64,000 nucleotides of DNA, taken from positions 1 to 64,000 of the forward strand of contig NC_007955.1 in NCBI RefSeq assembly GCF_000013725.1, in the 5' to 3' direction. Position 1 is the first letter of the stretch. Each line of letters begins with the position of its first letter. Below, piece after piece: positions 28,301 through 38,208 of the stretch. The stretch comes from Methanococcoides burtonii DSM 6242. GTDB lineage: Archaea > Halobacteriota > Methanosarcinia > Methanosarcinales > Methanosarcinaceae. The notes under the pieces were generated by a model, which saw nothing but the letters and a program-made list of their open reading frames with translations, made no database searches and had not been told where the DNA came from. A program made the translations under genes and the position numbers.

Positions 28301-28588
28301 CATTATTGATCGTCTTCATTAGTGAAAATAAATAATACTTTCACCCCGCTTGGCAGTCTTTAATATATGCAGAAGTAGTACTATCAGTTGAGGTGAATTA
28401 AAATGGATGATTTCTTTACAGAATTGATAAACAGAGCAAGATATTATGAACAATTTGAAGAATTTCTAAGAGTTTGCAGATGAGTTTCTGCAACATTCAG
28501 CCGTAGTTTCCTCCATCCCGTCAAACTATTTATTTTCACTACGGCTTCATTCCTCTTTTTCCAATGTGTTTTGTGTAAAAGCTCAATT
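28301..28588. other. Short gap with a promoter-like site and one tiny ORF
   Basis: Apart from the 26-codon ORF at 28403-28483 I see no gene here. A TATA-like ttaatatatg (28360-28369) precedes it. The rest is the 3' flank of uppS. Confidence 0.4.
28403..28483 (+). CDS. 26-residue ORF with a strong ribosome binding site
   Basis: ATG 28403 follows gaggtga (28390-28396) at good spacing and a TATA-like site about 40 bases upstream. The product MDDFFTELINRARYYEQF plus eight residues is charged and helical, ending at TGA 28481-28483. It may be a real microprotein or the surviving 5' end of a deleted gene. Confidence 0.3.
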   Translation: MDDFFTELINRARYYEQFEEFLRVCR

Positions 28589-29440
28589 TCAAATACGTTC
28601 TTCTTTTTTACAGCGATCTTGCATTTTGCTTAAGAAAAGTTCTTCTCGGTGTCTTTCGTACTTTTTTTGTTCTTCAAGACGTGTCTGATAAATGCGTATC
28701 GATCTCAAAAGATCGATCTTCCTAAACTCTGGCCAGAAAGGTGCGCAGAAATAGGCAGCACATTCGTTCCCATTGGCCTGCCATGGCAGGAAGTTCGAGA
28801 TCCTTTCATTTCCACCTGTGCGGATTATAAGGTCTACGTTCGAGACCGAGGGACTTTCTATGGGGTATAGATGCTCTGCAACAGTGTTCTCACTGATATC
28901 TTCAGGCATCAGTTCATTGATCAGCACTTTATCCGCCATCTTTTTTACAGCTTGTACTATATCCTGTCTGCCGCCATAAGCAATAGCAACGTTCAGTTTG
29001 AACTTTCTGTAGTCCTTTGTAGCTTCCTCTATCCTTCGGGTAGCTTCCTGAAGTTCTTTGGACAAAAGACCAATATCTCCGACAGCACGCACCCTTATCT
29101 CTCGTTCATGGGTACGCTCGTTCTTGCGCATATAGTCAAATTTGTTAGCAATAAGTTCAAAAAGGCGTACAGTCTCATCATCGGTGCGGTTAAAGTTTTC
29201 TGTAGAAAAAGCATATACTGTGAGTTCTTTAACTCCTATTTCATAAGACCATTCGATAACCCTCTCCGTAATATCTGCACCGCGAGAGTGGCCATAATCC
29301 ACCCTTTTCCCTAATTTGCCAGCGAACCTACGGTTCCCATCCATAATTATCGCAATATGCTCTGGAACCGCTTTCCCTTTCATACTTGCAAGAAGGGATC
29401 TTTCATATATATTATAGAACAGATTTAATGGTGATGTCAT
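28589..29440 (-). CDS. uppS: Undecaprenyl-diphosphate synthase family cis-prenyltransferase
   Basis: Condenses isopentenyl diphosphate with cis double bonds to make the long polyprenyl (dolichyl-type) carrier for glycan synthesis. At 283 residues it has the archaeal length. HIAIIMDGNRRFAGK holds the catalytic D34; GHSRGADITERVIEW, YAFSTENFNR and DLIIRTGGNERISNFLPWQ complete the family pattern. The ATG 29440 lies 18 bases below a (CAAT)10 tract, with a TATA box beyond it. Confidence 0.95.
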   Translation of the reverse strand: MTSPLNLFYNIYERSLLASMKGKAVPEHIAIIMDGNRRFAGKLGKRVDYGHSRGADITERVIEWSYEIGVKELTVYAFSTENFNRTDDETVRLFELIANKFDYMRKNERTHEREIRVRAVGDIGLLSKELQEATRRIEEATKDYRKFKLNVAIAYGGRQDIVQAVKKMADKVLINELMPEDISENTVAEHLYPIESPSVSNVDLIIRTGGNERISNFLPWQANGNECAAYFCAPFWPEFRKIDLLRSIRIYQTRLEEQKKYERHREELFLSKMQDRCKKEERI

Positions 29441-29457
29441 AAAAGATCAGATCTTGG

Positions 29458-29499
<42 letters not shown>

Positions 29500-29583
29500 G
29501 GATGTATAAATTGTAACAATAACTGTTTGACAGTACCAAAACTGATCATCCACATCAATTAGTAGTATGAGCTTTAGTGACGA

Positions 29584-29889
29584 TCAGTAGTTATCAAGTA
29601 CGGACTTAACTACTGGTTTGTAGTCCTCTTTCAACAGGTATAGATTATGGTCGCCTGTAACATCGATACTGAGTATTCCAAGCCTTGTGTTCATAAGCCC
29701 TACCATGGCTGAAACTCCTCTGTAGCTTACATCGAACTCCTTTTCATGGAGATGTTTGTAGACATCACTTGTAGTGAAAGTGCCTCCGTCTAGGAACATT
29801 TTCAGAACAACTTCCCGTATTCCGGTATCGTCTCGGCCCAAATATTTTATAAGTCTCGCCTTAACCCGGTCTTCTATAGTCTCCAGCAC
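29584..29889 (-). CDS. DUF2551 family protein
   Basis: A 101-residue protein of a family found mainly in methanogens. It resembles a winged helix: DTGIREVVLKMFLDGGTFTTSDVYKHLHEK followed in pieces by YRGVSAMVGLMNTRLGILS, so a DNA-binding or regulatory role is plausible but not shown. GTG 29889 is preferred as start because gaggtg precedes it; the GTG at 29895 lies inside that site. It is on the same strand as uppS, 143 bases upstream. Confidence 0.75.
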   Translation of the reverse strand: MLETIEDRVKARLIKYLGRDDTGIREVVLKMFLDGGTFTTSDVYKHLHEKEFDVSYRGVSAMVGLMNTRLGILSIDVTGDHNLYLLKEDYKPVVKSVLDNY

Positions 29890-30001
29890 AAACACCTCAA
29901 TTGTCTTTATGTGATTTTAAGTTATAAATTTATGGTAATATATTTGATTTCTGATGCAGAATGCGTTTTCTCTACAGCATTAATCCTTATAAATGTTAGT
30001 A

Positions 30002-31048
30002 TCAAAGCGGTATAACTTCGACTACCAGACCATCTTTGAAAGGATATCTTTCGATAATTGATGGCACGAATCCAAACTCTTTAAGTTCCTGGGCATTTTC
30101 TTCGGCAAACCACCCCGGCAATTCTATTGCCCTTTCCTTTATTGCGAACATCTTTTCAGGGACTCCTATTTCATTTAAGAAGCTCACAAGTTCCTCTATA
30201 TCGCTTGCTTCTATGGATCCGTATAGCAGTGTCCCATCCTCTGTGATCTCATCAAATGGGCGGGCGGTCTGCTTAGAAGTTCTAATGAGTCGTTCCCTAA
30301 GTTGCCCTGCATCTTTATATCTTGATGAACAGAAATGCATCTTTGGGAGATACTGCGCAATTTCCCGGGCAAATGTTTCAGAACCCTCAACTGCGTTGCT
30401 TATATCGTTCTTAAGCATGAATCCTCTTCCTGTGAGTTCCATGGCATTGTTATCTGAAAATTCCAGTTCGTTAAGGTTCAGGAAGCATCCCATCTCGTTA
30501 ATAATGTCCTTCAACTCGAGAACTCCCTTTATCGAAGGCAGTTCGAACCCTACTTCAATGCCCAGATATTTTGCATCCTTCACCGCTTTCTCATAAGCGG
30601 ATCCTTTCAGAACGTGCCACATATTTTGCGGTGGGTGGAATCGTATCTCATCCAGACCGGCAGAAGCAAGAGCTTCAAGTGTTTCTTTTGAAGGTGCTAT
30701 GGATGTGTAGAGGTGAATATGATGTGCCTTCCCAAACTCTGCTTTGAGAAGTTCTATATAATGGATAACCTTCTCTTTTTTCAGTAAAGGTTCACCTCCG
30801 GTGATGCCTGTGCCTAGCGCATCCATCGTATGTGCTTCGCACAAAACATCCTCATCAGTTTCAACTGCCTTTTCGTTCGCATAAACTGTATCTCTTTTCC
30901 TGTCTTCGGAAAGGGGGCAGTAGAAACATCCTCTATCACATATACCTGTGATGAATAGTACCATTTTGGCACCTTGTTGACAGAGTCTGCAACCTTCAGT
31001 TAGAAAATTGTAGAAAGACCCTTTATCCGTCTGGATCATTTCTTTCAT
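30002..31048 (-). CDS. COG2108-type radical SAM protein
   Basis: A 348-residue radical SAM enzyme related to pyruvate formate-lyase activase, of the archaeal COG2108 group with no settled reaction. The cluster motif CDRGCFYC is at 37-44; an extra CRLC pair sits at 20-23. GTGITGGEPLLKKEKV is the SAM-contacting region. The C-terminal 60 residues form an extra domain. An aaggg precedes ATG 31048. It is divergent from the small ferredoxin gene 75 bases away, which could supply electrons to the cluster. Confidence 0.82.
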   Translation of the reverse strand: MKEMIQTDKGSFYNFLTEGCRLCQQGAKMVLFITGICDRGCFYCPLSEDRKRDTVYANEKAVETDEDVLCEAHTMDALGTGITGGEPLLKKEKVIHYIELLKAEFGKAHHIHLYTSIAPSKETLEALASAGLDEIRFHPPQNMWHVLKGSAYEKAVKDAKYLGIEVGFELPSIKGVLELKDIINEMGCFLNLNELEFSDNNAMELTGRGFMLKNDISNAVEGSETFAREIAQYLPKMHFCSSRYKDAGQLRERLIRTSKQTARPFDEITEDGTLLYGSIEASDIEELVSFLNEIGVPEKMFAIKERAIELPGWFAEENAQELKEFGFVPSIIERYPFKDGLVVEVIPL

Positions 31049-31129
31049 AGTATCCCTTCATATGCCCTCTGATATATAAGCATGTTTTAAAGCAAAGTGC
31101 TTATCTATTTTGTACCATAATCTTTGACA

Positions 31130-31315
31130 ATGGCGAGTCTTGAAGGCCATATGGCCATCATAGGATGCAATAATTGTGGAAAATGTGCTCTAATATGTTC
31201 TCATGATGCTTTAGAGTTTCACAATGATAGAGTGACCATCGATCATGATCGTTGTGTTCTCTGTATGGATTGCGCAAAGGTATGCTTCATAAAGGCCATT
31301 GTCTATATCGAATGA
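31130..31315 (+). CDS. Small 2x4Fe-4S ferredoxin
   Basis: A dicluster ferredoxin of 54 to 63 residues. Two motifs are seen: CNNCGKCALIC and CVLCMDCAKVC, each with four cysteines but lacking the classical proline after the last. The start may be TTG 31124, ATG 31130 or ATG 31151; no ribosome binding site settles it. It diverges from the COG2108 radical SAM gene, suggesting a functional pair. Confidence 0.8.
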   Translation: MASLEGHMAIIGCNNCGKCALICSHDALEFHNDRVTIDHDRCVLCMDCAKVCFIKAIVYIE

Positions 31316-31350
31316 TCTGCCAATAATATCACATTCTTGTTCTTAGTAGC

Positions 31351-33286
31351 TCAGATAAGCCCTCTGAAGAATGTCCTTGCCGCAATGGCAGTTACAGTGA
31401 AAACGATTATAGAAATTGGTAATCCTTGTCCCAGGTCATACATGAACTGTGTTCTGTCTCCACCGTTCTCAATAGTGCTTGAAAATCTTGTGAGTATTGC
31501 TGTGATCAGTATCAAGTAGATCCCTATGACTAGCATGAATAGCTCTGGGGCAATTGTCTGGTCAAGGTTCTCCGGTGTGATGTTCGCAGGTCCGGGCATG
31601 ATCTCCTCTGGTAATCTACTCATCCCTTGTGCTATATTCTGCAATATTTTTGATATGACTTCTGAAAGTGCAATTGTAACTCCTGCTATAAGAGGTGCAA
31701 ATATGATTGCTGTAGTTCGCATGGTAGATGTCATGTCATAGAGAGAATGCTTTATGTTCTGTTCCACCACCTGAAGCTCCTTCAAGTGATCTGCAAGTTT
31801 AATGATGGCAATCCCGACTGATGACTTTTATGTATGCTTTCAGTGAACATGACCATAGTCGTTTGTATCCTGTCTGAATAAATATCTTTGAAAGCCCCGA
31901 ACTCGTCATCGAATATTGCAGTCCTTATATCCGTTCGCATCGTTATCAGGTTGGTAGAGATCCTTTCAAATGCTTTTCCGATATGGGATCCCTGCACTGT
32001 TCTTGCAGTGTGGGCAAATGCTTCTTCTGCTGCCCTGCCCTCCGAGATACGCCGCCCGAGAATGAACAATGCATCTGCAAATTCATTTTCCATCCTTTTT
32101 ATCTCATCACGTATTCTTCTATATGGGGAATAAGCAGCGTTCATGTATATTGAAAAAGCGATCACGACCCCCCATATTATCAGGAGTGTGGGTGGTAGGA
32201 TACCATTTAGCGTACCTGTAGATATTATGTTGAATGGATTTCCAATATATTTGTATGTATAACCAGAGATACTAATGAGCGTTCCCACAATAATTGCTAT
32301 AATGAATCCATTGCGTTTTTTCTGATCAATGTTCTTTAGCTCCGGGTGTGTATCTGGGATATTCTGAGGTACAAAGGTTGCTGGTCGCTGCATTAGGATA
32401 TATTCAGCATAAGCAAAGGTCGCAAGGGGAAGAATGATGTCATAGAGTATGACCAGCGTCACAATATTGAACTTGAATCCAACAACGGTCATTGCAGGAA
32501 GTAATGCGACCAGTGCAAGTGGTATCAATATGAATATCGAATATAGGATGTATGTGGGCGTTTTTAATTTCGATGCAAATTGTTCCATCAGTTCTTTCGT
32601 ACCATCAAGAACGATGTCAAGGGCGCGATTGAGTGTTATTATACGCTGAGCTTCGTCAGGTTCACTAATTGAGCTTTTGATAAGATGAAGTGACCTTTTG
32701 AAATGTTCGCTGTTCTTTCCCCACATGTCAGCAAAATCAAGAAGTGCATCATCGATATTGGAATATGTTCTAACCTGCAAGTTCCATAACATTTTCCGAA
32801 GGTCATATGCAAGAGGTCTCTTCGAATGGCTGGCTGCAAAATGGACTGCTTTTTCCATGTTCGATACAAGTCTCATTGACATCACTACATAGCTTAAGAC
32901 CTCTGGAATATCACCTATTGACTGTATCTTCATGTATCTTGCATGTATCTTCACATATTCACTAAGGTACAAAAGAACACACAGGGTAAAGTAATTGTCA
33001 GGACCACTACAAGTGTTAATATAGTACGGTCGAATGTCGTTATCTGAAATAATAGGGTGTCAAAGAGCAGTAACAATGCTAAAGTGGCAAATGTACCAAC
33101 ATAGGAGAACATCACGGTCTCAAAAGGCTCTATCACGAATCCGGTAAAAGTAATTGAATCACGATATTCCTGACTGACGGACCTTTCGGCCTTTGTGGCA
33201 AAACTGTCCATGTCCTTTATGAAATGGGAAAAGTGGTGGACTGTGAACTTACAGCTTCGAATATACCAATTCCGGGATGCTTCCAT
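31351..33286 (-). pseudogene. Type IV pilus/secretion membrane platform (FlaJ/TadC-like), frameshifted
   Basis: Three consecutive pieces on the minus strand, 33286-32951 (111 residues), 32972-31782 (396) and 31785-31351 (144), together make one T2SF-type protein of about 650 residues with several membrane segments. The seams are frameshifts. Near 32965, VVLTITLPCVFF passes into YLSEYVKIHARYMK in another frame; near 31820, TESIHKSHQSG passes into IAIIKLADHLKELQ. Both shifts are in the -1 direction and neither inner piece has a ribosome binding site. Either the gene is dead, or two sequencing errors or frameshifting events are needed. It follows the ATPase by 20 bases. Confidence 0.75.
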
Positions 33287-33306
33287 TTGAATTCCGCCAC
33301 TTTATT

Positions 33307-35618
33307 TCAGATATAAGTTGAAGAGAATTTGTCAAACCAATCTGACCATTTTTGATAGACATTTTCATAATCAGGTCCCTCGGAACCATTCTTTTCCCTG
33401 TCCATGTAGAGCCAGAACATATTGTTGGCTTTGCTGACTGCTTCTGCTTCTATAAGGTCCGGATTGGTCTGTCCTGCAATTGCCATCTTTTCTTTTATCT
33501 TTCCCCTTATGCGGATGTTAAGGGACGCGGTATCTATCGAGATTCCCCACTTGTGAGCTATTTTCCCAACAAGTTCAGACTGACCCCTGTCAAGAATATC
33601 GGTGGGTACAAGCGAATCTGTTGCAGCATTATATTCCATGATGTCTGCAAAAATATCATTTGCATCTGCAGTTTCATCCCAGCCACTGACCACTTCGCAT
33701 ATCTGGGTAACACGCCTCTTCTTGCTCATACTTCCGCCTACCCTTGTGTTTGTGCAGACTACAACGGCATCTGTTGCTTTAAATGAGGCTGGAGGTACTC
33801 CAAGCGTATGTACTATCCTTTCGTAAACTGCACTTGCAGATGCCCCATGGATCGTACCAAGTTCAGAATTGCCTGCAGCTCCGACCTGCATTGCTTCATA
33901 GAGAACTTTTACTTCTTCTCCTCTTACCTCTCCTATAACGAGCGATGAATTTCCAAGTCGTAATGTTGCCCTTAGTGCAACTTCCGGTCGAATTTCAAGA
34001 TTCGTGTTAAGTATGGATGACCGAGAGCTCATTCCCTGCATCTTCCAACCCAGTTCCTGAAGATCCTCGATAGGTATTTCTCTGGTGTCTTCAATGGTAA
34101 GTATCCTGTATTTCTGTGGTATTTCCATTATCATTGCAGACAATAGCGATGTCTTGCCTGCTCTTACTTCTCCGGCAACGAGGATGGATGTCTCACCATC
34201 CATTAGAAAGCTTAATAAACCGGCTGTGAGTGGGGAGATAGACCCTGTGGCAATGAGTTTTGGTAGTGTCCACGGTCTTCTGGAATGTTTCCTAAATGCA
34301 TATGCAAGCCCGTTCGCACTCAATGGGTCCCCTATGACAGAAACTCGGACGCCGAATTCCTTAAGTTCCATCTCGAGTATCGGGGTAGCTTCTCCAAAAG
34401 GTCTTCCGCTTATGGCACGAAATCTTGATACCATCGAATCCAGGTCATCCTGTGATAGAAATATGTTAGTGATGCATTCATCTCCATCGATGAGCACATG
34501 CACTGGATTTTTGTCTGCCGGGGCATTGATGTAAACATCTGTGACCCTTGTATCGGACAATATATCTTCAAGTATTCCAAGTCCGGTGGTGTATTTTGCC
34601 AGAAGTTCAGAATAACTGTTCACATCTGCAGGGGCAAGTGCGATATTATGTGACCTTGCATCTTCCTCGATCATCTTCTTTCCGATCCTTCGGAAATACT
34701 CACTGGAGTTGGCAGGGTTTGCAAAATTCATATCATCCGGTCTGAATCGTATCAATTTTTTTCGAACTCTCTCTATCATTTTAAGAGTATTTGTATCGAG
34801 ATTGTATTCTCTGGGAATTATCATGTACAGTTTTTCAGGACGATCTGTCATCTCATAGATGGAGACTTGTAGATCTCTTCCGTTGTGGTGTGAAATCTCA
34901 TAACATTCAAGGAACTCCGATAGTTCAGGAGGTTCTATGTATATTCTTGATGTAGAAAATGCTGGTCTAACACTTGGTTTTATTAATTTGTCATAATCAA
35001 TTTCTGATGGGTACTTTCATCAGTATCAATTAATTGTCTCAAACCCGGTTTTGTTTCCCATATTTCATCCATAATCAATTGGAAACTTTTAGTAAATCTA
35101 TTACATTCATCGCATTCGGGAACTATATCTACAACAATTGGTCCGTTTATTCCTTCGTTTCTTTCCTGAAGTTCTCTGAGAAGCTGGATCTATCTGAATA
35201 GATCATTTTTTGATGTTGCAATAATTGTTTTGATCATTTTGATCCTATCTGAACAACATTTATCAGTTGCTGCCTGATGACAATTGAACGAAAGGTTCGG
35301 ATTGATGTAGTTACTAAGGGTTTCCTGCAAGTGTGCAAGTTCGTAAAGGGCTTTTATTTCTTTGCCTTCGTAATCACGTTCATAAAGATGAGAAAGGACA
35401 ATTCTTTCGACAAGTGGTTCTCTGAGGAGTGCTGAAAGTATTTGTTTACGGCAGTTCTGATCGTTCAATGTTGATGAATTTTCACAGATCGAACACATAA
35501 ATATGATTGATCTCTGAGTCTTTGTCTGCCGTATTTTATATGAGCATTTGTTATCGTTTTTTGCATCCTTCTTTAAGAATGATCTATATAATTTGTCTGT
35601 ATTGACCACGATGTTCAA
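33307..35618 (-). pseudogene. Type IV pilus/secretion ATPase (GspE/FlaI/TadA-like), interrupted
   Basis: The ATPase that powers assembly of archaeal type IV pili. The main open piece (34851-33307, 514 residues) has Walker A GEVRAGKTS, the Walker B/Asp-box region LTIEDTREIPI and IGEVRGEEVKVLYEA. Its frame continues upstream of ATG 34851 with PAFSTSRIYIEPPELSEF to about 35016, where it hits stops; a one-base shift joins it to KPGLRQLIDTDE in the frame of the N-terminal piece 35618-35190, which ends at an amber TAG (35192-35190) and reads on openly (QLLRELQERNEG). The intact protein would be about 770 residues. One nonsense codon plus one frameshift argue that the gene is dead. Confidence 0.8.
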
Positions 35619-35835
35619 TCCTGTGTATATCTACAGGAAAATATTTAGTTTAATTATAAAAATGTAACTATATTGTTTACACTGTATGAAAATTTAATAT
35701 TTGTTGAATGTGAGTGCGGTCAAAGATCAACATAGAACTATTAAATGGATGCGCGGGATAGACAATTCAAAAAATTATAAAGATGGCAGTTCTTTCAACT
35801 GCTCACCTTTTTTTAAAAAGAGATCTGACATCATA

Positions 35836-37266
35836 TCAAATTATGGGATGTTTGTTCTTGTCGCCCCTGCCAATACCTTTGTAAACGAATCCATTGCCAA
35901 TAAAGGCATCTGGGTCGAGGACATTCCTTCCATCTACGATCACGGTGTTCTTCTTTTCTGTAAGTGATCTAAGATAGGCTGGGTCGAGTTTAAAGTAATC
36001 TGAATGTCCTGTCAGAACTGCAACGACATCGGCATTCTCTATTACTTCATCAATGTTTTTCATTATCTCTACTTCAGGGTAGTTCAGTACATGGGGGTCA
36101 TGTACCATCACTTCAGCACCGTTCTCTATCAGAAGGTTTCTATATGGCTCAGATGGTGGATTTCTTGCGTCATCAGAATCATTGATAAAAGCCCAACCCA
36201 ATATTGCTACTTTTGATCCCCTCACGTCTTTACCAATGCGCTTCAGGGCTTCTCGTGTCAGGTAGTACATGTGATCTGGCATAAAGTCGTTTACCTTCCT
36301 TGCAAGTACAAATAAAGAATCTGTATTTTCAGGATAGTCAAGATCTCCATTGCTTGTTGTGACTCCTCTTTCAAGATGGTATGTATCTTTGGTGAGGCAA
36401 TGCCCACCTACTCCGGCACCCGGGTAAAGCACAGCTCGTGTGATTCCTTCTCCTTTGAGGCTATCTATTCCTGCTCGAACATCATATACATTAATTCCCA
36501 TTGCTTCACAATACAATGCAAGCTGGTTGATAGCTGCTATTTGAAGGTCACGGAACGTATTTTCAGCGGTCTTTGTAACTTCGGCAGCGGTTGCTGTCAT
36601 GGGTATGATCTGACCTTTTGTCAAAACAGGACTGTATAGTTCTACTGCCCTTTTCGTGCTGTTGTCATCGATCCCACCTACGATACGATCGTGTTCCTGT
36701 ATGTTCTTTAACAGGCGTCCGACCATCACTCTCTCTGGAGCGTGTGCAAGTGCAAAATCCTCTCCTGCTTTAAGCCCTGATTCTTCTTCAAGTATCTGCC
36801 TTGCAAGGGTATCCGTTGTTCCGGGTGTTATTGTAGATTCCAGGACTACTAGCATTCCTTCCTTTAGGTATTTGCCAACATTACGAATACCTTCGATAAG
36901 GGCACTAAAATCAGGCTGGAGACTTGCCGGGTCTAAGAATGGTGTCTGTATGGCAAGTGCCACAGCATCAACCTCAGATATTCTTGAAAAATCTGGGGTA
37001 CATTCAAATTTATTTGCATCTACGACTTTTCGAAGTAGGTCTTCAAGGCCAGGTTCTTCTCCTTTTAATGGACTGTCCCCTTTGTTCAGCATCTCTATCT
37101 TGTAGCCGGAGCTGGGCGAATCTCTCTGGAATCCCAGGACAAGATCGAACTTCTCAGAATCTGCAAATAAAGCAGCTGCAGGAATACCTACGTATCCCAT
37201 TCCAAGAACCCCTATCTTTTTTATCGGACCTCTCTTTTCAAGAATTGAACTTAGTTTATTTGTCAT
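35836..37266 (-). CDS. UDP-sugar dehydrogenase (WecC/UDP-ManNAc dehydrogenase type)
   Basis: Oxidises a UDP-hexose C6 alcohol to a uronic acid with NAD, supplying sugars for surface glycans. 476 residues. The NAD-binding start is IGVLGMGYVGIPAAALF; the catalytic cysteine lies in GAGVGGHCLTKDTYHLERG; the C-terminal domain has LGWAFINDSDDARNPPSEP with the usual Asp-Arg substrate contacts. Sequence resembles UDP-N-acetylmannosamine dehydrogenases, but the exact sugar is uncertain. A gtgatatc precedes ATG 37266. Confidence 0.9.
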   Translation of the reverse strand: MTNKLSSILEKRGPIKKIGVLGMGYVGIPAAALFADSEKFDLVLGFQRDSPSSGYKIEMLNKGDSPLKGEEPGLEDLLRKVVDANKFECTPDFSRISEVDAVALAIQTPFLDPASLQPDFSALIEGIRNVGKYLKEGMLVVLESTITPGTTDTLARQILEEESGLKAGEDFALAHAPERVMVGRLLKNIQEHDRIVGGIDDNSTKRAVELYSPVLTKGQIIPMTATAAEVTKTAENTFRDLQIAAINQLALYCEAMGINVYDVRAGIDSLKGEGITRAVLYPGAGVGGHCLTKDTYHLERGVTTSNGDLDYPENTDSLFVLARKVNDFMPDHMYYLTREALKRIGKDVRGSKVAILGWAFINDSDDARNPPSEPYRNLLIENGAEVMVHDPHVLNYPEVEIMKNIDEVIENADVVAVLTGHSDYFKLDPAYLRSLTEKKNTVIVDGRNVLDPDAFIGNGFVYKGIGRGDKNKHPII

Positions 37267-37647
37267 GATATCACTATTTTAGTTTATATGTGGAAGTTGT
37301 AAAATATATTGTGCTTATATGGGCATTAGCATATTGTCTATTCATATATTATTTAACTCATATATATTCAGAACATTCATTTTTTAGTTGAAATGTTCTT
37401 ACTTTAAAGTGTTCAATTCAGTATTTTTCCCCCTATGTCCCTTATATTGCTGATCTTATCAGACAATGTTCTTTGGATGAAGTTCTATATTGTGAAAAAA
37501 ATCGAATTTTCATCAGGGATGGAAATCTATTATGGATGGTGATAAAAAAGATAAGTATTTAATTAGGGGAAGGCAGGTAAATAATAAGTAAGTATCTGTT
37601 ATGTGGGCAATTGAATATTTGGCCCACTCAACAAAAAAGGGTGAAAT
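37267..37647. other. Intergenic stretch with no gene
   Basis: About 380 A+T-rich bases between two minus-strand genes. I see a 7-bp inverted repeat, GAACATT (37371-37377) with AATGTTC (37392-37398), and promoter-like A+T tracts for the dehydrogenase. No coding frame or RNA gene is recognised. Confidence 0.5.
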
Positions 37648-37851
37648 TCAGGCCTTCTGTTCTTTTTTCTTCTGAACAATCTTCTCAAGTTTTTTCGTCC
37701 ACATCTCTTCGTTCATATCTGTATATTCACATTCAATATAGTGCTCAACTGCAATGATAAGTGCCTCTTTTGTTGATGTGTTGTTGCATTTGTCTTTTAA
37801 TGCTAATAATTGTTCTTCTGCAAGAACGGTTTGGGCATGTACTATCTTCAT
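37648..37851 (-). CDS. DUF5371-like small protein
   Basis: A 67-residue protein beginning MKIVHAQTVLAEEQLLALK, similar to the DUF5371 family I know from Methanosarcinaceae; it looks like a ribbon-helix-helix-type or helical protein with a basic end (KKLEKIVQKKKEQ). The start is ATG 37851 because ggagatg precedes it; the frame extends back to 37890 through a Cys-containing stretch that is probably leader. Function unknown. Confidence 0.65.
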   Translation of the reverse strand: MKIVHAQTVLAEEQLLALKDKCNNTSTKEALIIAVEHYIECEYTDMNEEMWTKKLEKIVQKKKEQKA

Positions 37852-38090
37852 TTTTTCATCTCCGTACGGGCATTTCGCGCTGCACCTCATAATGATAGAT
37901 TATATTTATAGTTGTTGTTGAAAAATCTCATCTTATCTTACTTGTCATAAAATCATTTTTGCCAATCGATTTTTTCTCATCGATGTTATCTCATTTGGAT
38001 AGCTCTGTTCTCTATTTTCATCTCTTTCTTTTGCGATGTATTTTGACCAATAGGTTTAAAATATTGGTTGACATTACAAGGGTTGTTCGA

Positions 38091-38168
38091 GGGCGTGTGG
38101 CCTAGCCAGGATATGGCGGCAGCCTCCTAAGCTGTAAATCAGGGGTTCAAATCCCTTCACGCCCGCCA
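38091..38168 (+). tRNA. tRNA-Arg (anticodon CCT), CCA encoded
   Basis: Acceptor GGGCGTG pairs with CACGCCC, discriminator G at 38165, then an encoded CCA (38166-38168). The anticodon arm is GCAGC-CTCCTAA-GCTGT with anticodon CCT; the T arm is AGGGG-TTCAAAT-CCCTT. A TATA-like tttaaaatatt lies about 35 bases upstream. Confidence 0.96.
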
Positions 38169-38208
38169 TTATTCTTCTGATAATGTTTCAGGTTAAGGAG
38201 CTTGTGTT

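Noticed and set aside
35190-35192. TAG in the pilus ATPase as a pyrrolysine codon
   Set aside because: The same gene has a frameshift 170 bases away, so an ordinary nonsense mutation is simpler; no pyl genes are in the window.
35785-35826. Hairpin GCAGTT-ctttc-AACTGC followed by a T run on the plus strand
   Set aside because: It would terminate plus-strand transcription, but no plus-strand gene lies upstream, so its role cannot be supported.
35701-35967. Plus-strand ORF of 88 residues at the end of the UDP-sugar dehydrogenase
   Set aside because: Half of it is antisense to the dehydrogenase; no ribosome binding site and no recognisable protein.
37371-37398. Inverted repeat GAACATT/AATGTTC as an operator
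   Set aside because: Only 7 bp in A+T-rich DNA and not placed near a clear promoter; chance is likely.
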